Shown here in pieces: positions 20,176 to 30,365 of a stretch of 38,849 nucleotides of DNA. A program made the position numbers and the translations under genes. The notes beneath the pieces were generated by a model, which was not told the DNA's origin, made no database searches, and saw only the letters and a program-made list of their open reading frames with translations. The DNA is taken from the NCBI GenBank assembly GCA_021803885.1, contig JAJZKY010000001.1, forward strand, positions 1 to 38,849. Reading direction: 5' to 3'. Every line of letters starts with the position of its first letter. The first letter of the stretch is position 1. The stretch comes from Planctomycetota bacterium (GTDB lineage: Bacteria; Planctomycetota; Phycisphaerae; WQYP01; JAJZKY01).

Positions 20176-23100
20176 CTATACCTGCAGATATTCAGAAAAC
20201 TGCGTTTTCTGATCAGTGATGACATCGAAATCTGCGTCGTCGGCACGCTGCGCCGGAATACCCATCCACGTGGTCCGCGCCGGGAGCGTCTCGCCCTTCA
20301 TCAGAAGAGAGAGATCTTCGAGGCGCGCGCCGTCCTCCATCTTCGAGTCGTAAAGCACCACGGAATCCGCTCCCACTTTGCAGTCCGTGCCGACGTGCAG
20401 CTCCGCGGCCTTCTGGATGCGGTCTTCGAAGAGGTGGGTCTGAAGGATGCAGTCCTCATTGAGGGCTGTGCGGTCACCGATATAAATGAGATCGAACTCC
20501 ACGAATCCTGTAGTGCCCACATACACGCACGAGCCGATGCGCGCGCCCAGAAGCCGAAGATACCAGGAGAGGAAAGGTGTGCCTCTCAGAAAATCCAGGA
20601 CGAGAGGCGTAGCAAGAAATTCATAAAGCGCGTTTTGCAGCTCGAGGCGCCAAATGAAGTTGCTCCAGAGGGGTTTCACGAAGGGCCGGAAGCGCCCCAT
20701 CAGAGTCCACTTGACGAGCGCCACGCCGAGCAGCACGGCAACGCAACTGGCGCCGTAGATCAAGGGCAGCAGCAGAAGGGTGGCGGGCAGCCCAAAGGGG
20801 GGCAGCAGCAGGAGCGCTGATTCAATGACAATGGCTGCGACGATGATGAAGCCTGCCGGCGGCAGGGTGACACGCAGGAGCTCAAACGCGGCGCGGGCAA
20901 AGCGGAGTTTGCGCGGCGGGGTATAGGTTCGCTCCTCAGAGAATCCGGCGCAGGCCTGGCGGCGAGGCAACAGGATGGGCGGGGAACCGAGCCATGAACA
21001 ATGCGGCTTTGCCGCTTGATCGGGGTCCGCGGGGGCGATGGATAGAACGCCGATCAGAGAACCGTCTCCCAGCACCGCACCTTCCGGGAGCATTCCACTG
21101 TTGCCTACAAAAGCGCGCTGCCCCAGGCGCGTTGGCATCACTCTCATCCATCCGCCTTCGATATGGGGAGTTCCCATCGAGGCTTCGTCGGCCACGGTTC
21201 CCCCGTCGCCGATTTCCAGCAGGTCGGGCGATGTGGAGGTGGCGGTTGAAAGCTCGACGAAGCGCCCCAGTTTGGCGCCAAGCGCACGGTACCACGGCAC
21301 CACATACAGTGTGGAATGCAGCGGTCCGAGAAGATCGAGGCTGAGGGAACGCAATTGTTCCACGCTCCAGTGGCGTATGTAGAAAGCGCCATCGACCGGG
21401 TACACCCCGGGACGAACGCGGCCCAGCAGAAGCCATTTGAACACGATCACTTCGGCCATGAGGAGCAGGACAAAGGAGGCGCCCACCAACGGCGCCGCGG
21501 CGAAATAGCGCAGGGGATGAATGAAGAGGTCGATCCGAAGCAGCAGGATCATCCCGGGCAGGATGGCGGTGAAAAGGAGGATCGGAAATGCGAACGTCAG
21601 AGCAGCGTAGAGGACGCTGGTTGCGAAGCGGCGCAAGGGGCCGTGCGCCGGTGCAGGCGGCATAGAGGTCACGGGATCGGAGACGCGCCTGGCAGGCGAA
21701 CCGGCCCACGTTTCTCCTGCGGGTATATGTGCCCCGGCGGGAAGCAGAGACAAATCTTCCAGGCGCGCTCCGTCCTCCATTACCGTGTCGGGAGCAAGCG
21801 CCGTGCGGCCGCCAACGAAGCACCGGCGCCCGATCTTCACCGCGCCGATAACCAGTTCGCCGTTTTCGACGGTAAAGCCAGGCAGCGATGCTTCATCGCT
21901 CACGCTTGCGCCATCGCCGATGGAAATCAAGTCGAAAGCAGCGATGCTATCGCTGGCCAGATGCACGTCTTTTCCCACCTTGACGCCGAACATCCGATAG
22001 ATGAACGGAAGCAGCGGTGTGCCGCCGAGGTAATCCAAAGGCAGCATGCCGGCGACATTCTGGACAAACCACCACCGCAAATAAAACCAGCCCCAAAGCG
22101 GATAACGCCCCGGGCGCACCCGTCCCAGCAGCAGCCATTTGGCGGCGAGAGCCAGCAGCAGGAATGCCGGAAAGATCGCGGCGGCGCTCAGCGCGGCCCA
22201 CGCCGCTGATTCGATCATCGAATGCCCGTCGTGGATGAGGAGCAAGTAGAGCAGATACGGCGTGATCCATTCAGCGGCGCCCATGCCGAACATGAAGTAG
22301 AGCGACACGGATTGGCATGTCCCGGCAATAAAATGCCGTCTGCGCTCTGCTGCTTCCGGCTGGCGGGGTGCATTTGCGGAAGGCGCGGGCGGGCACTGGT
22401 GATGCGATTGCCGCTTGCCTGCCTCCAGGGCGGCCGCCAACGAAGCGATGGTCGGATGATCATAGACGTTCGCCACACACACCGAGGCGAAATTTGGCTG
22501 CGCGCGCAATTCGGAGACCATACGTGCAACCCGCAACGAGTCTCCGCCCAGGTCGAAGAAGTCATCGTCGGGTGAGATGGATGGGACGCCGAGCGCGGCT
22601 TTCCAAGCCTTCGCCAGGCACTCCTCCGTAGGGGTCAGAGCGCGCAGTGATGGAGAATCCGGTTTGGGTTTGGGTTCGGCTTGCCTCGGCGGCGGCAGCG
22701 CCGAACGGTTCAGTTTGCCGCTCGGCAGCAGGGGCAGCTCCGTCAGCGTCTCGATTACCGCCGGCACCATGTAATTGGGCAGGCGGCTGCGCAGAAATGC
22801 GCGCATGCGCTCGTGGTCTGGCTGGTTGCCGTTACGAGGAACAATGTAGCCGACCAATTGCCCGGCGCCGGTTGTCTGCTCATGCCACACCGCGCAAGCG
22901 GCAGCGAGGATGCCGCTATCGGCCTGCACCAGGACCGATTCGATTTCGTCCAGCTCGATGCGGAATCCACGCAGCTTGACCTGCGTGTCGGCGCGGCCCA
23001 TGAATTCGATGTCGCCCGCGCTGTTGATCCGTCCCAGATCCCCGCTGCGGTAGATGCGCGCGCCCAGTTCGTCCGGGAGCGCGAACGGATCGGGCACAAA

Positions 23101-24243
23101 TCGCTCGCGCGTTTGCTCGGGTAAGCCCACATAACCACGCGCAACACCGGCGCCTCCGATGCAAATTTCGCCGATCTGGCCGTGCGGCACCGGTTTCAGC
23201 TTCTCGTCGAGCAGGTAGACCTGATAGCCGGGCACGGCGCGGCCAATGGTGACAGGGCTGTCAGGCGAAAGTTCGGCGTAGGTGGCGATTACGGTGGTCT
23301 CGGTCGGTCCGTAGGTGTTCAGAATGCGAAGTCCGGGACGTGCCCAGCGTTTAACCAAGCCGGCCGGGCATGCTTCTCCCCCCAGAATCAGCAAGCGCAG
23401 CGACGGCACATCCTCGCCAAGCATTGCAAGCAGAGTCGGCACGCAGGAAAGAATGGTCACGCCCCTGGCGGCGAGCATCCGGGAAAGATCGGGTCCGGCA
23501 CGCATCATTTCCGGAGTGGCAGCTACCAGAGTTGCCCCTGCGTGGAAGGCTATCCAGACCTCTTCGACCGACAGGTCGAAAGCAAGAGAAGCGCCTTGAT
23601 AGACTCGGTCTTCCGGTCGCGCCCCATACATGTGGCCTTCGGCACGCACCAGCCATGCCGCGTTCCGGTGTTCGACGATCACGCCTTTCGGCCGGCCCGT
23701 TGATCCTGAGGTGTAGATGATGTAGCAAGGATCGTGCGCGCTCACGCCGACCTCGGCATGAGACAGGCGCGCCGAGCTTTCCGCGGCTAACGCACCGCGG
23801 TCGGCATCCATGCGGATGACCACCCCGTCAAAGTCTTCTATCTTCAGGGCGAGGTTTGCAGTTGTGACCAGAGCCGCGGCGCCGGAATTTTTCAGAATGT
23901 AGGCAATGCGGTCCAAAGGGTACTCGGGATCGATCGGGACATAGGCAGCGCCCGACTTGAGGATTCCCAGCAAAGCTATGTAGGGATCGAGGGAACGAGG
24001 TAGGAGCATCGCCACGACGGCGCCGCGTCCGACACCTGCAGCGCGCAAATGCCGCGCAAGGCGGTTGGCGGCGCTTTCAAGACCAGCGTAAGTCAACTGC
24101 TGGTGGCCGAACATCACCGCTGTTGCCGTGGGGGCTTGTCCGGCTTGGGTTTCGAAGATTTCGTGCAGGATTTCTACGCGCTGGGTTCGGGATTCCGGGA
24201 CCTGCGACCTGGTTTCCCCTATTGGATCGGAAACGACGCTCAT
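20176..24243 (-). CDS. Pls-like (epsilon-poly-amino-acid) nonribosomal peptide synthetase
   Basis: A 1355-residue membrane NRPS. Residues 25-530: adenylation domain with YTSGSTGRPKG, FDLSVEEVW (about 220), NTYGPTET, YRSGDLGR and the A10 lysine in LPSGKLNR. Residues 540-620: carrier domain with LGGDSL (Ser569). No condensation or thioesterase domain follows; instead there are hydrophobic segments and three tandem beta-helix-like repeats, each with an 'LGAKxG.xVxxxT...DLxxIGD' core (GVKVGKDVHL, GAKLGRFVEL, GARIGSCVYV). This is the layout of Streptomyces epsilon-poly-L-lysine synthetase (about 1300 residues). The specificity residues, aligned by eye to GrsA, read D-L-E-S-I-G-T-V-I-K, close to a published lysine code (DAESIGSVAK, from memory), so lysine or another basic amino acid is likely. 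AAGGAG precedes ATG 24243. It stands alone, just outside attR. Confidence 0.85.
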   Translation of the reverse strand: MSVVSDPIGETRSQVPESRTQRVEILHEIFETQAGQAPTATAVMFGHQQLTYAGLESAANRLARHLRAAGVGRGAVVAMLLPRSLDPYIALLGILKSGAAYVPIDPEYPLDRIAYILKNSGAAALVTTANLALKIEDFDGVVIRMDADRGALAAESSARLSHAEVGVSAHDPCYIIYTSGSTGRPKGVIVEHRNAAWLVRAEGHMYGARPEDRVYQGASLAFDLSVEEVWIAFHAGATLVAATPEMMRAGPDLSRMLAARGVTILSCVPTLLAMLGEDVPSLRLLILGGEACPAGLVKRWARPGLRILNTYGPTETTVIATYAELSPDSPVTIGRAVPGYQVYLLDEKLKPVPHGQIGEICIGGAGVARGYVGLPEQTRERFVPDPFALPDELGARIYRSGDLGRINSAGDIEFMGRADTQVKLRGFRIELDEIESVLVQADSGILAAACAVWHEQTTGAGQLVGYIVPRNGNQPDHERMRAFLRSRLPNYMVPAVIETLTELPLLPSGKLNRSALPPPRQAEPKPKPDSPSLRALTPTEECLAKAWKAALGVPSISPDDDFFDLGGDSLRVARMVSELRAQPNFASVCVANVYDHPTIASLAAALEAGKRQSHHQCPPAPSANAPRQPEAAERRRHFIAGTCQSVSLYFMFGMGAAEWITPYLLYLLLIHDGHSMIESAAWAALSAAAIFPAFLLLALAAKWLLLGRVRPGRYPLWGWFYLRWWFVQNVAGMLPLDYLGGTPLLPFIYRMFGVKVGKDVHLASDSIAAFDLISIGDGASVSDEASLPGFTVENGELVIGAVKIGRRCFVGGRTALAPDTVMEDGARLEDLSLLPAGAHIPAGETWAGSPARRVSDPVTSMPPAPAHGPLRRFATSVLYAALTFAFPILLFTAILPGMILLLRIDLFIHPLRYFAAAPLVGASFVLLLMAEVIVFKWLLLGRVRPGVYPVDGAFYIRHWSVEQLRSLSLDLLGPLHSTLYVVPWYRALGAKLGRFVELSTATSTSPDLLEIGDGGTVADEASMGTPHIEGGWMRVMPTRLGQRAFVGNSGMLPEGAVLGDGSLIGVLSIAPADPDQAAKPHCSWLGSPPILLPRRQACAGFSEERTYTPPRKLRFARAAFELLRVTLPPAGFIIVAAIVIESALLLLPPFGLPATLLLLPLIYGASCVAVLLGVALVKWTLMGRFRPFVKPLWSNFIWRLELQNALYEFLATPLVLDFLRGTPFLSWYLRLLGARIGSCVYVGTTGFVEFDLIYIGDRTALNEDCILQTHLFEDRIQKAAELHVGTDCKVGADSVVLYDSKMEDGARLEDLSLLMKGETLPARTTWMGIPAQRADDADFDVITDQKTQFSEYLQV

Positions 24244-24637
24244 GAATTCTCCTTATAGAGGATAACAGGGCCGCCAAACTACACAAATATGCCACCCAGG
24301 AAAGTATGAGATCCTATAAAATTTCAGTCCGTCAGCCAGTCCGGATTTGACCGCTGTGGGGACGGTCATTGTTGCTCATAATTGGCTATCCATCATGGGG
24401 CTGAGCTGCGCGTGCGGCTGTAAGTGAGGGTGATTTGTCACACGGTGCATCTTGTGCCCCAGGAGCGCAGGTGGGCTGCATGGGTAGACGGTGTGGACAG
24501 GCAGGGTCACCAGCATCTGCGCGCACGGCTGCCGGGCGGGCCACCGCACCTTGAGGTAGCCTCGCCGCAGGCGCAGATACGCCCATCATCTTTGAGCCGC
24601 GCGTGATGAAATTGCCGTTGCAATGCGTCAAGAGCAT
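24244..24637. other. gene-free interval upstream of the NRPS
   Basis: Holds the ribosome site (AAGGAG, 24250-24255 on the minus strand) and presumably the promoter of the NRPS gene. A small hairpin GACCG/CGGTC lies near 24350-24369. The reading frames on both strands are compositionally non-coding. I see no other feature. Confidence 0.4.
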
Positions 24638-26554
24638 CTACTTTTGTGACGAACCGAGGGTGAGAGGCTTCATTTCCCCATTGGGTGGGAGGAGTTCCCG
24701 GAGATGAAGTTGTGCATCCATCTGTTCACCGTTCCAGGTATAGCGAACATTGACCTCAGTGCCAGCCTTCTCTGAAAGTACCCGGTCGATTGCCGGCAGC
24801 GATGTACCCGAAGGGATCATTCCGTTCAGAGAAAGAATGGCGGCGCCAACCGGAATGTTGGCTTCCGCCGCCGGCGTGTCAGGATTCACGCGTTGGACAA
24901 GGACTTTACCGTCAATTGCTTGAGCCAGCGTCATGCCGCTGCGATTATAGGCAATCGGCATTCCATATTCACTCGACCGGACGAAATACGCTTTCTGGTG
25001 TTCGTAGTCGAGCGTGAAAACGAAGTTCCTTAATACCCTAAAGCCCAGGTTGCCGGCGATTGAGCCGGTAGAGAATGCTCCTTGGGGGGCAAAACTAAGA
25101 GTAACGAGGGGGTGCTTGAGTTTCCAGCGGCCGAAGCCGAGGCTGCCGACACGTGTTAGTAACGCCGTGCCAAAGCCTCCAATCCCGCCCTGTGATCGAG
25201 TTTGCGCGGGTTGTTCTATCGGGAACTTATGCGCCAGGTAGAACGGGCCGAAGATCGTGGTGGAACCGTAGTCTCCTGTATCTATGCCGAATATGCCTGC
25301 AACGCCATCGACTGTAACCTGCATGTAGGGGTGACCACCGCCGAAGTAGAGCCTGAAAGCTTGTGCGTCTGATGGTTCGGGTGGAACCATTCCCGGCTGG
25401 TAAAAAGTCAGCGTTTTTTTGGAGTAGTTGAAGGTTGTCGGAAAGCATCGCAGCAATTGAGCACCGACAAGTCCTGCAATTGGCGCTTCTTTTCCTCTGT
25501 TTTCGAGGGTCTCTGGAAGTGGGCCAATCACAAACACCTGGTTGAGCATTTGCACCGCGCCCAAGCGCAGCTCACTCACTTTGGCAAAGTGGGCGTTTTC
25601 CTGTTTTTGTCCTACTCCATCGAGCGGAATATTCCCGCTCCCGCGCACCCCCAGTTGCTTTGCTGCCTTTGGAGTCAGGTAATTTCTTCCGCCTGTATCA
25701 AGCAGGAACGGAACAGGGGCGTGCCCGTTTATTGAGACTTGGATGAGAATGTGCCCGGTGAAGATGGTGAAGGGAACGGTCACAGAACTTCGCCCCCCCA
25801 GCAGCCGCGCATCCTTGAACGTAGAAGGCGGCGCAATGAATGCAGCCTGATCGATGGTCGATGAAAACCGTATCGTCTCAACCCGCTCGACGATGTTCTG
25901 GCTTCTATCGCCATTTGACAAGCGCACAAGAAAGGGAATCTGTACGCCGTCGATCTTTTGGTAGTCGGAGAAAAAGGTGATGTCCTTGTGATGATCGGAA
26001 TCCAGTTGATCGATGCGATAGAGCAGGTGGTTGCGAGCGTTGAGCCAAAGCGTCATGCTGCGGCCGCCGGGCGGTGTGACGGTGACCAGGTCGTATTTTT
26101 TCCCGTGGGACCGCCGGGTGCCGTCGTCGACCAGTTCGTTCTCCGGAGGATTAAACCAGCCGTTACGATCTTCAAATGATCCATCGATCGCAGCTCTCTT
26201 CGCCGTGGGCGTGTCGCTGTAGGTGACGATTCCGTTTTGATTGATCTCCCAACTGGAATCGGTCAGCGTGACATCTTTCGTTTTCAGCGGGCCGGCATTG
26301 ATCTCTGTTACGTCTCTACCATGCTTCAAATCGATAAGTTGATAGATGCTGCCGCTAATTCCACCAAGGTCCAATGTGCCCGTAACTTCCTCCTGGGCCA
26401 GTGGAGCCCAGTTGTTTCCTCCGCTGGCGAGATAGAAAAGATGCAGCAATTCCATCGCCCGGCGAGGCCTTTGAGATGACAGGGCACGCGGCGCCAATAG
26501 CCCAAGTCCGCAAAGAAGCAGAAGGCTGTGTTGCAGAAAGCGCGTTGCCCGCAT
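24638..26554 (-). CDS. secreted retropepsin-like aspartic protease with PDZ domain
   Basis: A 638-residue exported protein. ATG 26554 is preceded by AAGGAG and begins MRATRFLQHSLLLLCGLGLL, a signal peptide; the longer frame from 26587 lacks a ribosome site. The N-terminal half (to about 265) looks like the outer-membrane-lipoprotein/LolA-like beta domains that often precede these proteases (DYQKIDGVQIPFLVRLSNGD). Two retropepsin-type half sites follow: FLLDTGG (Asp286) and FGIDTGD (Asp425), so a single-chain, two-lobe aspartyl protease is possible. A PDZ domain (about 545-610: VLVQRVNPDTPAAEANIPVG, then AAILSLNG) ends the protein. Function is likely periplasmic proteolysis; substrate unknown. 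Confidence 0.8.
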   Translation of the reverse strand: MRATRFLQHSLLLLCGLGLLAPRALSSQRPRRAMELLHLFYLASGGNNWAPLAQEEVTGTLDLGGISGSIYQLIDLKHGRDVTEINAGPLKTKDVTLTDSSWEINQNGIVTYSDTPTAKRAAIDGSFEDRNGWFNPPENELVDDGTRRSHGKKYDLVTVTPPGGRSMTLWLNARNHLLYRIDQLDSDHHKDITFFSDYQKIDGVQIPFLVRLSNGDRSQNIVERVETIRFSSTIDQAAFIAPPSTFKDARLLGGRSSVTVPFTIFTGHILIQVSINGHAPVPFLLDTGGRNYLTPKAAKQLGVRGSGNIPLDGVGQKQENAHFAKVSELRLGAVQMLNQVFVIGPLPETLENRGKEAPIAGLVGAQLLRCFPTTFNYSKKTLTFYQPGMVPPEPSDAQAFRLYFGGGHPYMQVTVDGVAGIFGIDTGDYGSTTIFGPFYLAHKFPIEQPAQTRSQGGIGGFGTALLTRVGSLGFGRWKLKHPLVTLSFAPQGAFSTGSIAGNLGFRVLRNFVFTLDYEHQKAYFVRSSEYGMPIAYNRSGMTLAQAIDGKVLVQRVNPDTPAAEANIPVGAAILSLNGMIPSGTSLPAIDRVLSEKAGTEVNVRYTWNGEQMDAQLHLRELLPPNGEMKPLTLGSSQK

Positions 26555-27138
26555 GAATCGCTCCTTCGGTTGCTTTATTCGGCTCATTCAGCGCTGCTCA
26601 TTTTTCTTCCCCATCGGATCATTCCGGACGTTTCCTGGGATGGGTGATCAGGGCGTCAGCAAGTGAATAAGCGATTTGAGGGGTCGTCCCTTTGACGGAC
26701 ACTGCCAGTTGAGACCCTTATTGCCGTTTGCCGTAAAAATCTCGACCGGCAGGACCACTTTACAGCATTCTGACGATGGCGGGTGAAGCGGAAGCGGGTT
26801 CTGGTGGAGGCCCCCCGCGAGAAATAACCGGACGGAGACTCGTGCGCACCGATAATTTGGCCGCGAGACCGGAAACTGAGGCATATCTACTGGGAGCCTT
26901 TTCCCCAATGGCTTACGGCTGCCACAAACTGCACGTGCTGGCCCTCCATGGCACTCGTGGTTCAGGCCCTTTTTCCTCACCTCGCCTGGACGGGAGTTTA
27001 ACGGGTGTCGTGGGCCGTGCAAATCCAACTGTTCCGTGAGTGGCGCAGAAGCAACGGGGCGCCTGCCGCTGAGGGAGAGCATTCAACAATTCCAGGCTTT
27101 GACACCGGCAGCCGAGACAGATCGCGTCAATCTGCTCT
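26555..27138. other. gene-free interval
   Basis: 584 bases between two leftward genes. Frames of 60-140 codons exist on both strands, but their residue composition is non-coding and none has a ribosome site. It presumably contains the promoter of the protease gene, whose AAGGAG lies at 26560-26565. I see no repeat or RNA gene. Confidence 0.4.
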
Positions 27139-28116
27139 CTACTTCACCGCTTGTTTTCGCGGCATGGCGCTGGCAACGGGATTGATCGCCGGCTTTCCAT
27201 CCAGGACCCGCGCCACGTCTTCGCAAACCGCCCTCGTCACGCGCTCCTGCGCTTCACGCGTGAAGGCCGCAATGTGCGGCGTCAGAATCACGTTGGGCAG
27301 CGTCTCCAGCTCACCGACCGCTGGCGGCTCCGATGAGCGTACATCCAGCCCCGCGCCGCCGAGCGCGCCGCTTTTCAATGCCGCCAGCAGATCGGCTTCC
27401 GCAACTACGGCGCCGCGCGACGTGTTCACAAAGAGTGCGCCTGGCTTCATCTTGCTAAAGCACGCGCTGTTCATGAGTCCAGCCGTCTCGCGCGTTGCCG
27501 GCAAATGACAGGACACGACATCAGCCCTGCGCAACAACTCGTCCAGACCTACCAGCTTCGCCTGCAAATCGCTCAAGAGCACATTGTCCGGGCTCAGATA
27601 AGGATCGTAAGTCAGGATCTTCATGCCAAAGGCCATTGCGCGCCGCGCCGTCAGGTATCCGATCCTGCCCGCGCCCACGATGCCCAACGTCTTGCCGTAC
27701 AACTCCACGCCTACAAACTTCTGCCGGTTCCAGTTGCCCTGCTTTGTGTCGCGATCCGCGGCGGGAATCATGCGCGCCAGTGAGAGAATCATGCCAATTG
27801 CCAGTTCCGCTGCGCTGATCGAGTTCTGGTCAGGCGTCGATGCAATGACAATCCCCGCTTCTTCGGCGAATTTTATATCCACATTGTCCAGCCCAACACC
27901 GGCGCGGCCCACAACGATCAATTCCGCCGCACCGCCAAGCAACTCCGCCGTTACCGGCGTCTGGTTGCGCACAATCAGCGCCCGATAGCCCTTGAGTTGT
28001 TGCGCCAGCGCCCGCGGCGACTTCCACAAATCAGGCTGCAGGGAAACGTCAAAGCGGCTTTGGAGCGCATCCACACCGGCGCCCCGAATGTTTTCAGATA
28101 TCAGAATGTCGGACAT
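27139..28116 (-). CDS. slcC: (S)-sulfolactate dehydrogenase-like 2-hydroxyacid dehydrogenase
   Basis: A 325-residue D-isomer-specific 2-hydroxyacid dehydrogenase of the phosphoglycerate dehydrogenase type without a C-terminal ACT domain. NAD-binding GIVGAGRIG is near residue 145; the catalytic Arg (NTSRGAVV), Glu (RSSEPP) and His (TPHIAAF) are present. Taken alone it could be any such dehydrogenase. The assignment to SlcC, which oxidises (S)-sulfolactate to sulfopyruvate, rests on the operon: it is the last of four closely packed genes after comC and suyAB, the gene set described for sulfolactate racemisation and desulfonation in Chromohalobacter. It starts 3 bases after the upstream stop. 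Confidence 0.75.
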   Translation of the reverse strand: MSDILISENIRGAGVDALQSRFDVSLQPDLWKSPRALAQQLKGYRALIVRNQTPVTAELLGGAAELIVVGRAGVGLDNVDIKFAEEAGIVIASTPDQNSISAAELAIGMILSLARMIPAADRDTKQGNWNRQKFVGVELYGKTLGIVGAGRIGYLTARRAMAFGMKILTYDPYLSPDNVLLSDLQAKLVGLDELLRRADVVSCHLPATRETAGLMNSACFSKMKPGALFVNTSRGAVVAEADLLAALKSGALGGAGLDVRSSEPPAVGELETLPNVILTPHIAAFTREAQERVTRAVCEDVARVLDGKPAINPVASAMPRKQAVK

Positions 28117-28119
28117 AAA

Positions 28120-29184
28120 TTAGCAAACCACCTCCGGGCAGGCGAATGCGACCTTGAGCCGCAAGCACCACTGCTCCATTTCTGCAACCGTTTCGTCAGA
28201 GACCGGAATTCCCGCGGCGCTGTTGATGTGGGCCTGCCGCGCCGAGCGTTCTCCCGGAACCAGAATTTCCTCGACCCCTGGCCGCTTCTTGGAAGCCTTG
28301 ATGCGGTCGATGGTCGCATCCACCCTGCAAAGATATTCTTTGTAATCGAGAAATGCCTCGATGTCGAAGAGACAGAAGAAATGGCCCACGTCCTGTTGAC
28401 GGTTCATGTTTTTGTACATGGATCCCACATCCGCGCCGATGGCCGCACCGGAAAGCACGCCGCTGAACAATTCCACCATCATCGCCAGTGCGTATCCCTT
28501 GTGCCCGGCCATGGTCAGAACGGTTCCCAGCAAGGCCGCGGACGCGTCGGTTGTGGGATTGCCTTCGCGGTCGAGCGCCCATCCTTCTGGAATTGCCGCG
28601 CCCTTTTTCTGCGCGGCGATGATATTGCCGCGCGCCACCGTCGAAGTGGCCAAGTCTATCTTCACCGGGAAGCCCTTGCCGGTGGGGAACGAAGCGGCGA
28701 TCGGGTTGGTTCCGAAAAACGCCTCGTATCCGCCTTCGGGAGACATGGCAGGCTCGCAATTGGTCATTGCCAGCAGCACCATTCTTTGGCGCGCCACATA
28801 ATTGCAGTACCACGAGAGGGCGCCAAAGTGTTGCGAGTTGCGAATCGTGGCCGCGGCAACGCCATTTTGGCGCGTAAGCGGGAGCAGCATGTCGAGCGCC
28901 TTTCGCGCCTGGACCTGGCCGAGCCCGTTCCCCGCGTTCAGCGCCAGGATGCTGCCACTTAGCCTGTCGATCATGAGCTCCGCTCTCGGATCGATGAGTC
29001 CAGCCTCGATTCGCTTCAAATAGATGTTCAGCCGCGAAACGCCATGCGTGGAAACGCCGCGCAGGTCCGCGTCCACCAGCACCTCCGCGAACCGTGCTGC
29101 ATCTTCCGTGGGCACGCCCATGCCGGCCGCCAACTTCGTAACCAGGTTTTCCAGCGGTTCCTTCGCATAACGCTTCGTGGCCAT
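28120..29184 (-). CDS. comC: (R)-sulfolactate dehydrogenase-like Ldh-family oxidoreductase
   Basis: A 354-residue member of the malate/L-lactate/sulfolactate dehydrogenase family that is unrelated to the Rossmann type. Signature segments: VDADLRGVSTHGVSRL (catalytic His), RNSQHFGALSWY, FFGTNPIAASFPT, LTMAGHKGYALAMMVELFSG. In the operon context it would reduce sulfopyruvate to (R)-sulfolactate, the substrate of the lyase next door. Two starts are possible: ATG 29196, 2 bases after the suyB stop, or ATG 29184, which has GGAG 6 bases upstream; I prefer 29184. Malate or ureidoglycolate dehydrogenase activity cannot be ruled out from sequence alone. Confidence 0.75.
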   Translation of the reverse strand: MATKRYAKEPLENLVTKLAAGMGVPTEDAARFAEVLVDADLRGVSTHGVSRLNIYLKRIEAGLIDPRAELMIDRLSGSILALNAGNGLGQVQARKALDMLLPLTRQNGVAAATIRNSQHFGALSWYCNYVARQRMVLLAMTNCEPAMSPEGGYEAFFGTNPIAASFPTGKGFPVKIDLATSTVARGNIIAAQKKGAAIPEGWALDREGNPTTDASAALLGTVLTMAGHKGYALAMMVELFSGVLSGAAIGADVGSMYKNMNRQQDVGHFFCLFDIEAFLDYKEYLCRVDATIDRIKASKKRPGVEEILVPGERSARQAHINSAAGIPVSDETVAEMEQWCLRLKVAFACPEVVC

Positions 29185-29198
29185 CTTCAGCTCCATGC

Positions 29199-30365
29199 CT
29201 AGGCGCTGCGGTAGAGCTTGGTCATCACAAATTCGCGATGGCCCAGCGCCTCAGCCGCGGTAAGCCTGCCGTTTGCCGTGCGCACAATCATATCGATCAG
29301 TGCGTCGCCGGCCTGGTCGAGCGTCATCTCGCCCTGCAGAATGGGCGAAACGTCCACATCGATGTGTTCCTTCATCGCCGTCACCGTTTTCGGATTCGCG
29401 GAAAGCTTGATGACCGGCTCAATCGGGTTGCCGACGATATTGCCCTGCCCGGTGGGGAACAGATGTACGACCGCGCCCGACGCGGCCCACAGCGTTACTG
29501 CTTCTGCCGCGGCGCTCGACGTATCCATGAACCACAGACCGTCACCGCCCGGCGCTTCCGCAGGTTGCAGGCAACCGACAAACTTCGTCTTCTTGCCCAG
29601 CTTCTCCACGTTGCCCAGAGCCTTTTCCTCGATCGTGGTGAGCCCGCCTGCAATGTTGCCTTTGGTCGGCTGCGAATCCGCGAGGTCGTCAACCTTCTGC
29701 GCAAAGACCAGCTTCTGGTAGTCGTCGAATATCGCCATGAACTGCTTGCGCACTTCTTCGTTCGCGGCCTTTGCCGCAACGATGTGCTCGGCGCCCGTCA
29801 ATTCCGTCGTTTCCCCGAAGGATGCGGTGCCGCCCCTGGCGCAGTGCTTGTCAATCACGTTGCCCACAGTCGGGCAACTTGCAAGCCCCGTGGTTGTATC
29901 GGACTCGCCGCACTTCACGCTGATGTAAAGCTCGCTGAAGTCGCATTCCGTCCGCTGCAATTCCGATGCCCATTGCACGAACTCCTTCGCCTTCACCGAG
30001 GCCTGCGCCACCGTGGCAATGTCGCCCTGGCCCTCGATTGAAAATCCGGCCACCGGCTTGCCTGTCTTGGCGATGCCGTCCACAATTCGTTTTGTCCAGC
30101 CCGGCTCAATCCCGATCACAATCGCCGCGGCTACGTTGGGGTTGCTGCCTGTGCCGATCATGGTGCGGAAAAACAGTTCCAGATCTTCGCCGAATTGCAG
30201 CCGTCCATATGCGTGGGGCAGAGCGAGCGTCCCCTTGATGTTGTTGCCCACTGCTTCACACGCGGCATTGGAAATATCATCCACGGGCAGAATGATCACA
30301 TGGTTGCGAATGCCCACGCGCCCGTTTTCCCGCCGATACGCAAGTACCTTCCGCTCATTCGCCAT
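29199..30365 (-). CDS. suyB: (R)-sulfolactate sulfo-lyase, large (beta) subunit
   Basis: A 388-residue UxaA-family lyase subunit: [20 protein letters not shown] at the N-terminus, [40 protein letters not shown], and the later [19 protein letters not shown] with conserved Cys residues that may bind iron. With SuyA it would split (R)-sulfolactate into pyruvate and sulfite. Altronate/galactarate dehydratases share the fold, but in those the small SAF and large domains are usually fused; here they are separate genes with sulfolactate-type dehydrogenases, as in known suyAB loci. ATG 30365 overlaps the suyA stop by one base (TAATG); the in-frame start at 30374 is not needed. Confidence 0.85.
   Translation of the reverse strand: MANERKVLAYRRENGRVGIRNHVIILPVDDISNAACEAVGNNIKGTLALPHAYGRLQFGEDLELFFRTMIGTGSNPNVAAAIVIGIEPGWTKRIVDGIAKTGKPVAGFSIEGQGDIATVAQASVKAKEFVQWASELQRTECDFSELYISVKCGESDTTTGLASCPTVGNVIDKHCARGGTASFGETTELTGAEHIVAAKAANEEVRKQFMAIFDDYQKLVFAQKVDDLADSQPTKGNIAGGLTTIEEKALGNVEKLGKKTKFVGCLQPAEAPGGDGLWFMDTSSAAAEAVTLWAASGAVVHLFPTGQGNIVGNPIEPVIKLSANPKTVTAMKEHIDVDVSPILQGEMTLDQAGDALIDMIVRTANGRLTAAEALGHREFVMTKLYRSA

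Noticed and set aside
21316..22209. 297-codon open frame on the plus strand inside the NRPS gene
   Set aside because: Antisense to the tandem C-terminal NRPS domains; Gln/Arg/His-rich shadow.
26648..27082. 144-codon open frame on the minus strand in the interval before slcC
   Set aside because: No ribosome site, non-coding residue composition and no recognisable motif.
27997..28962. 321-codon open frame on the plus strand
   Set aside because: Opposite comC and slcC, which have clear family motifs.
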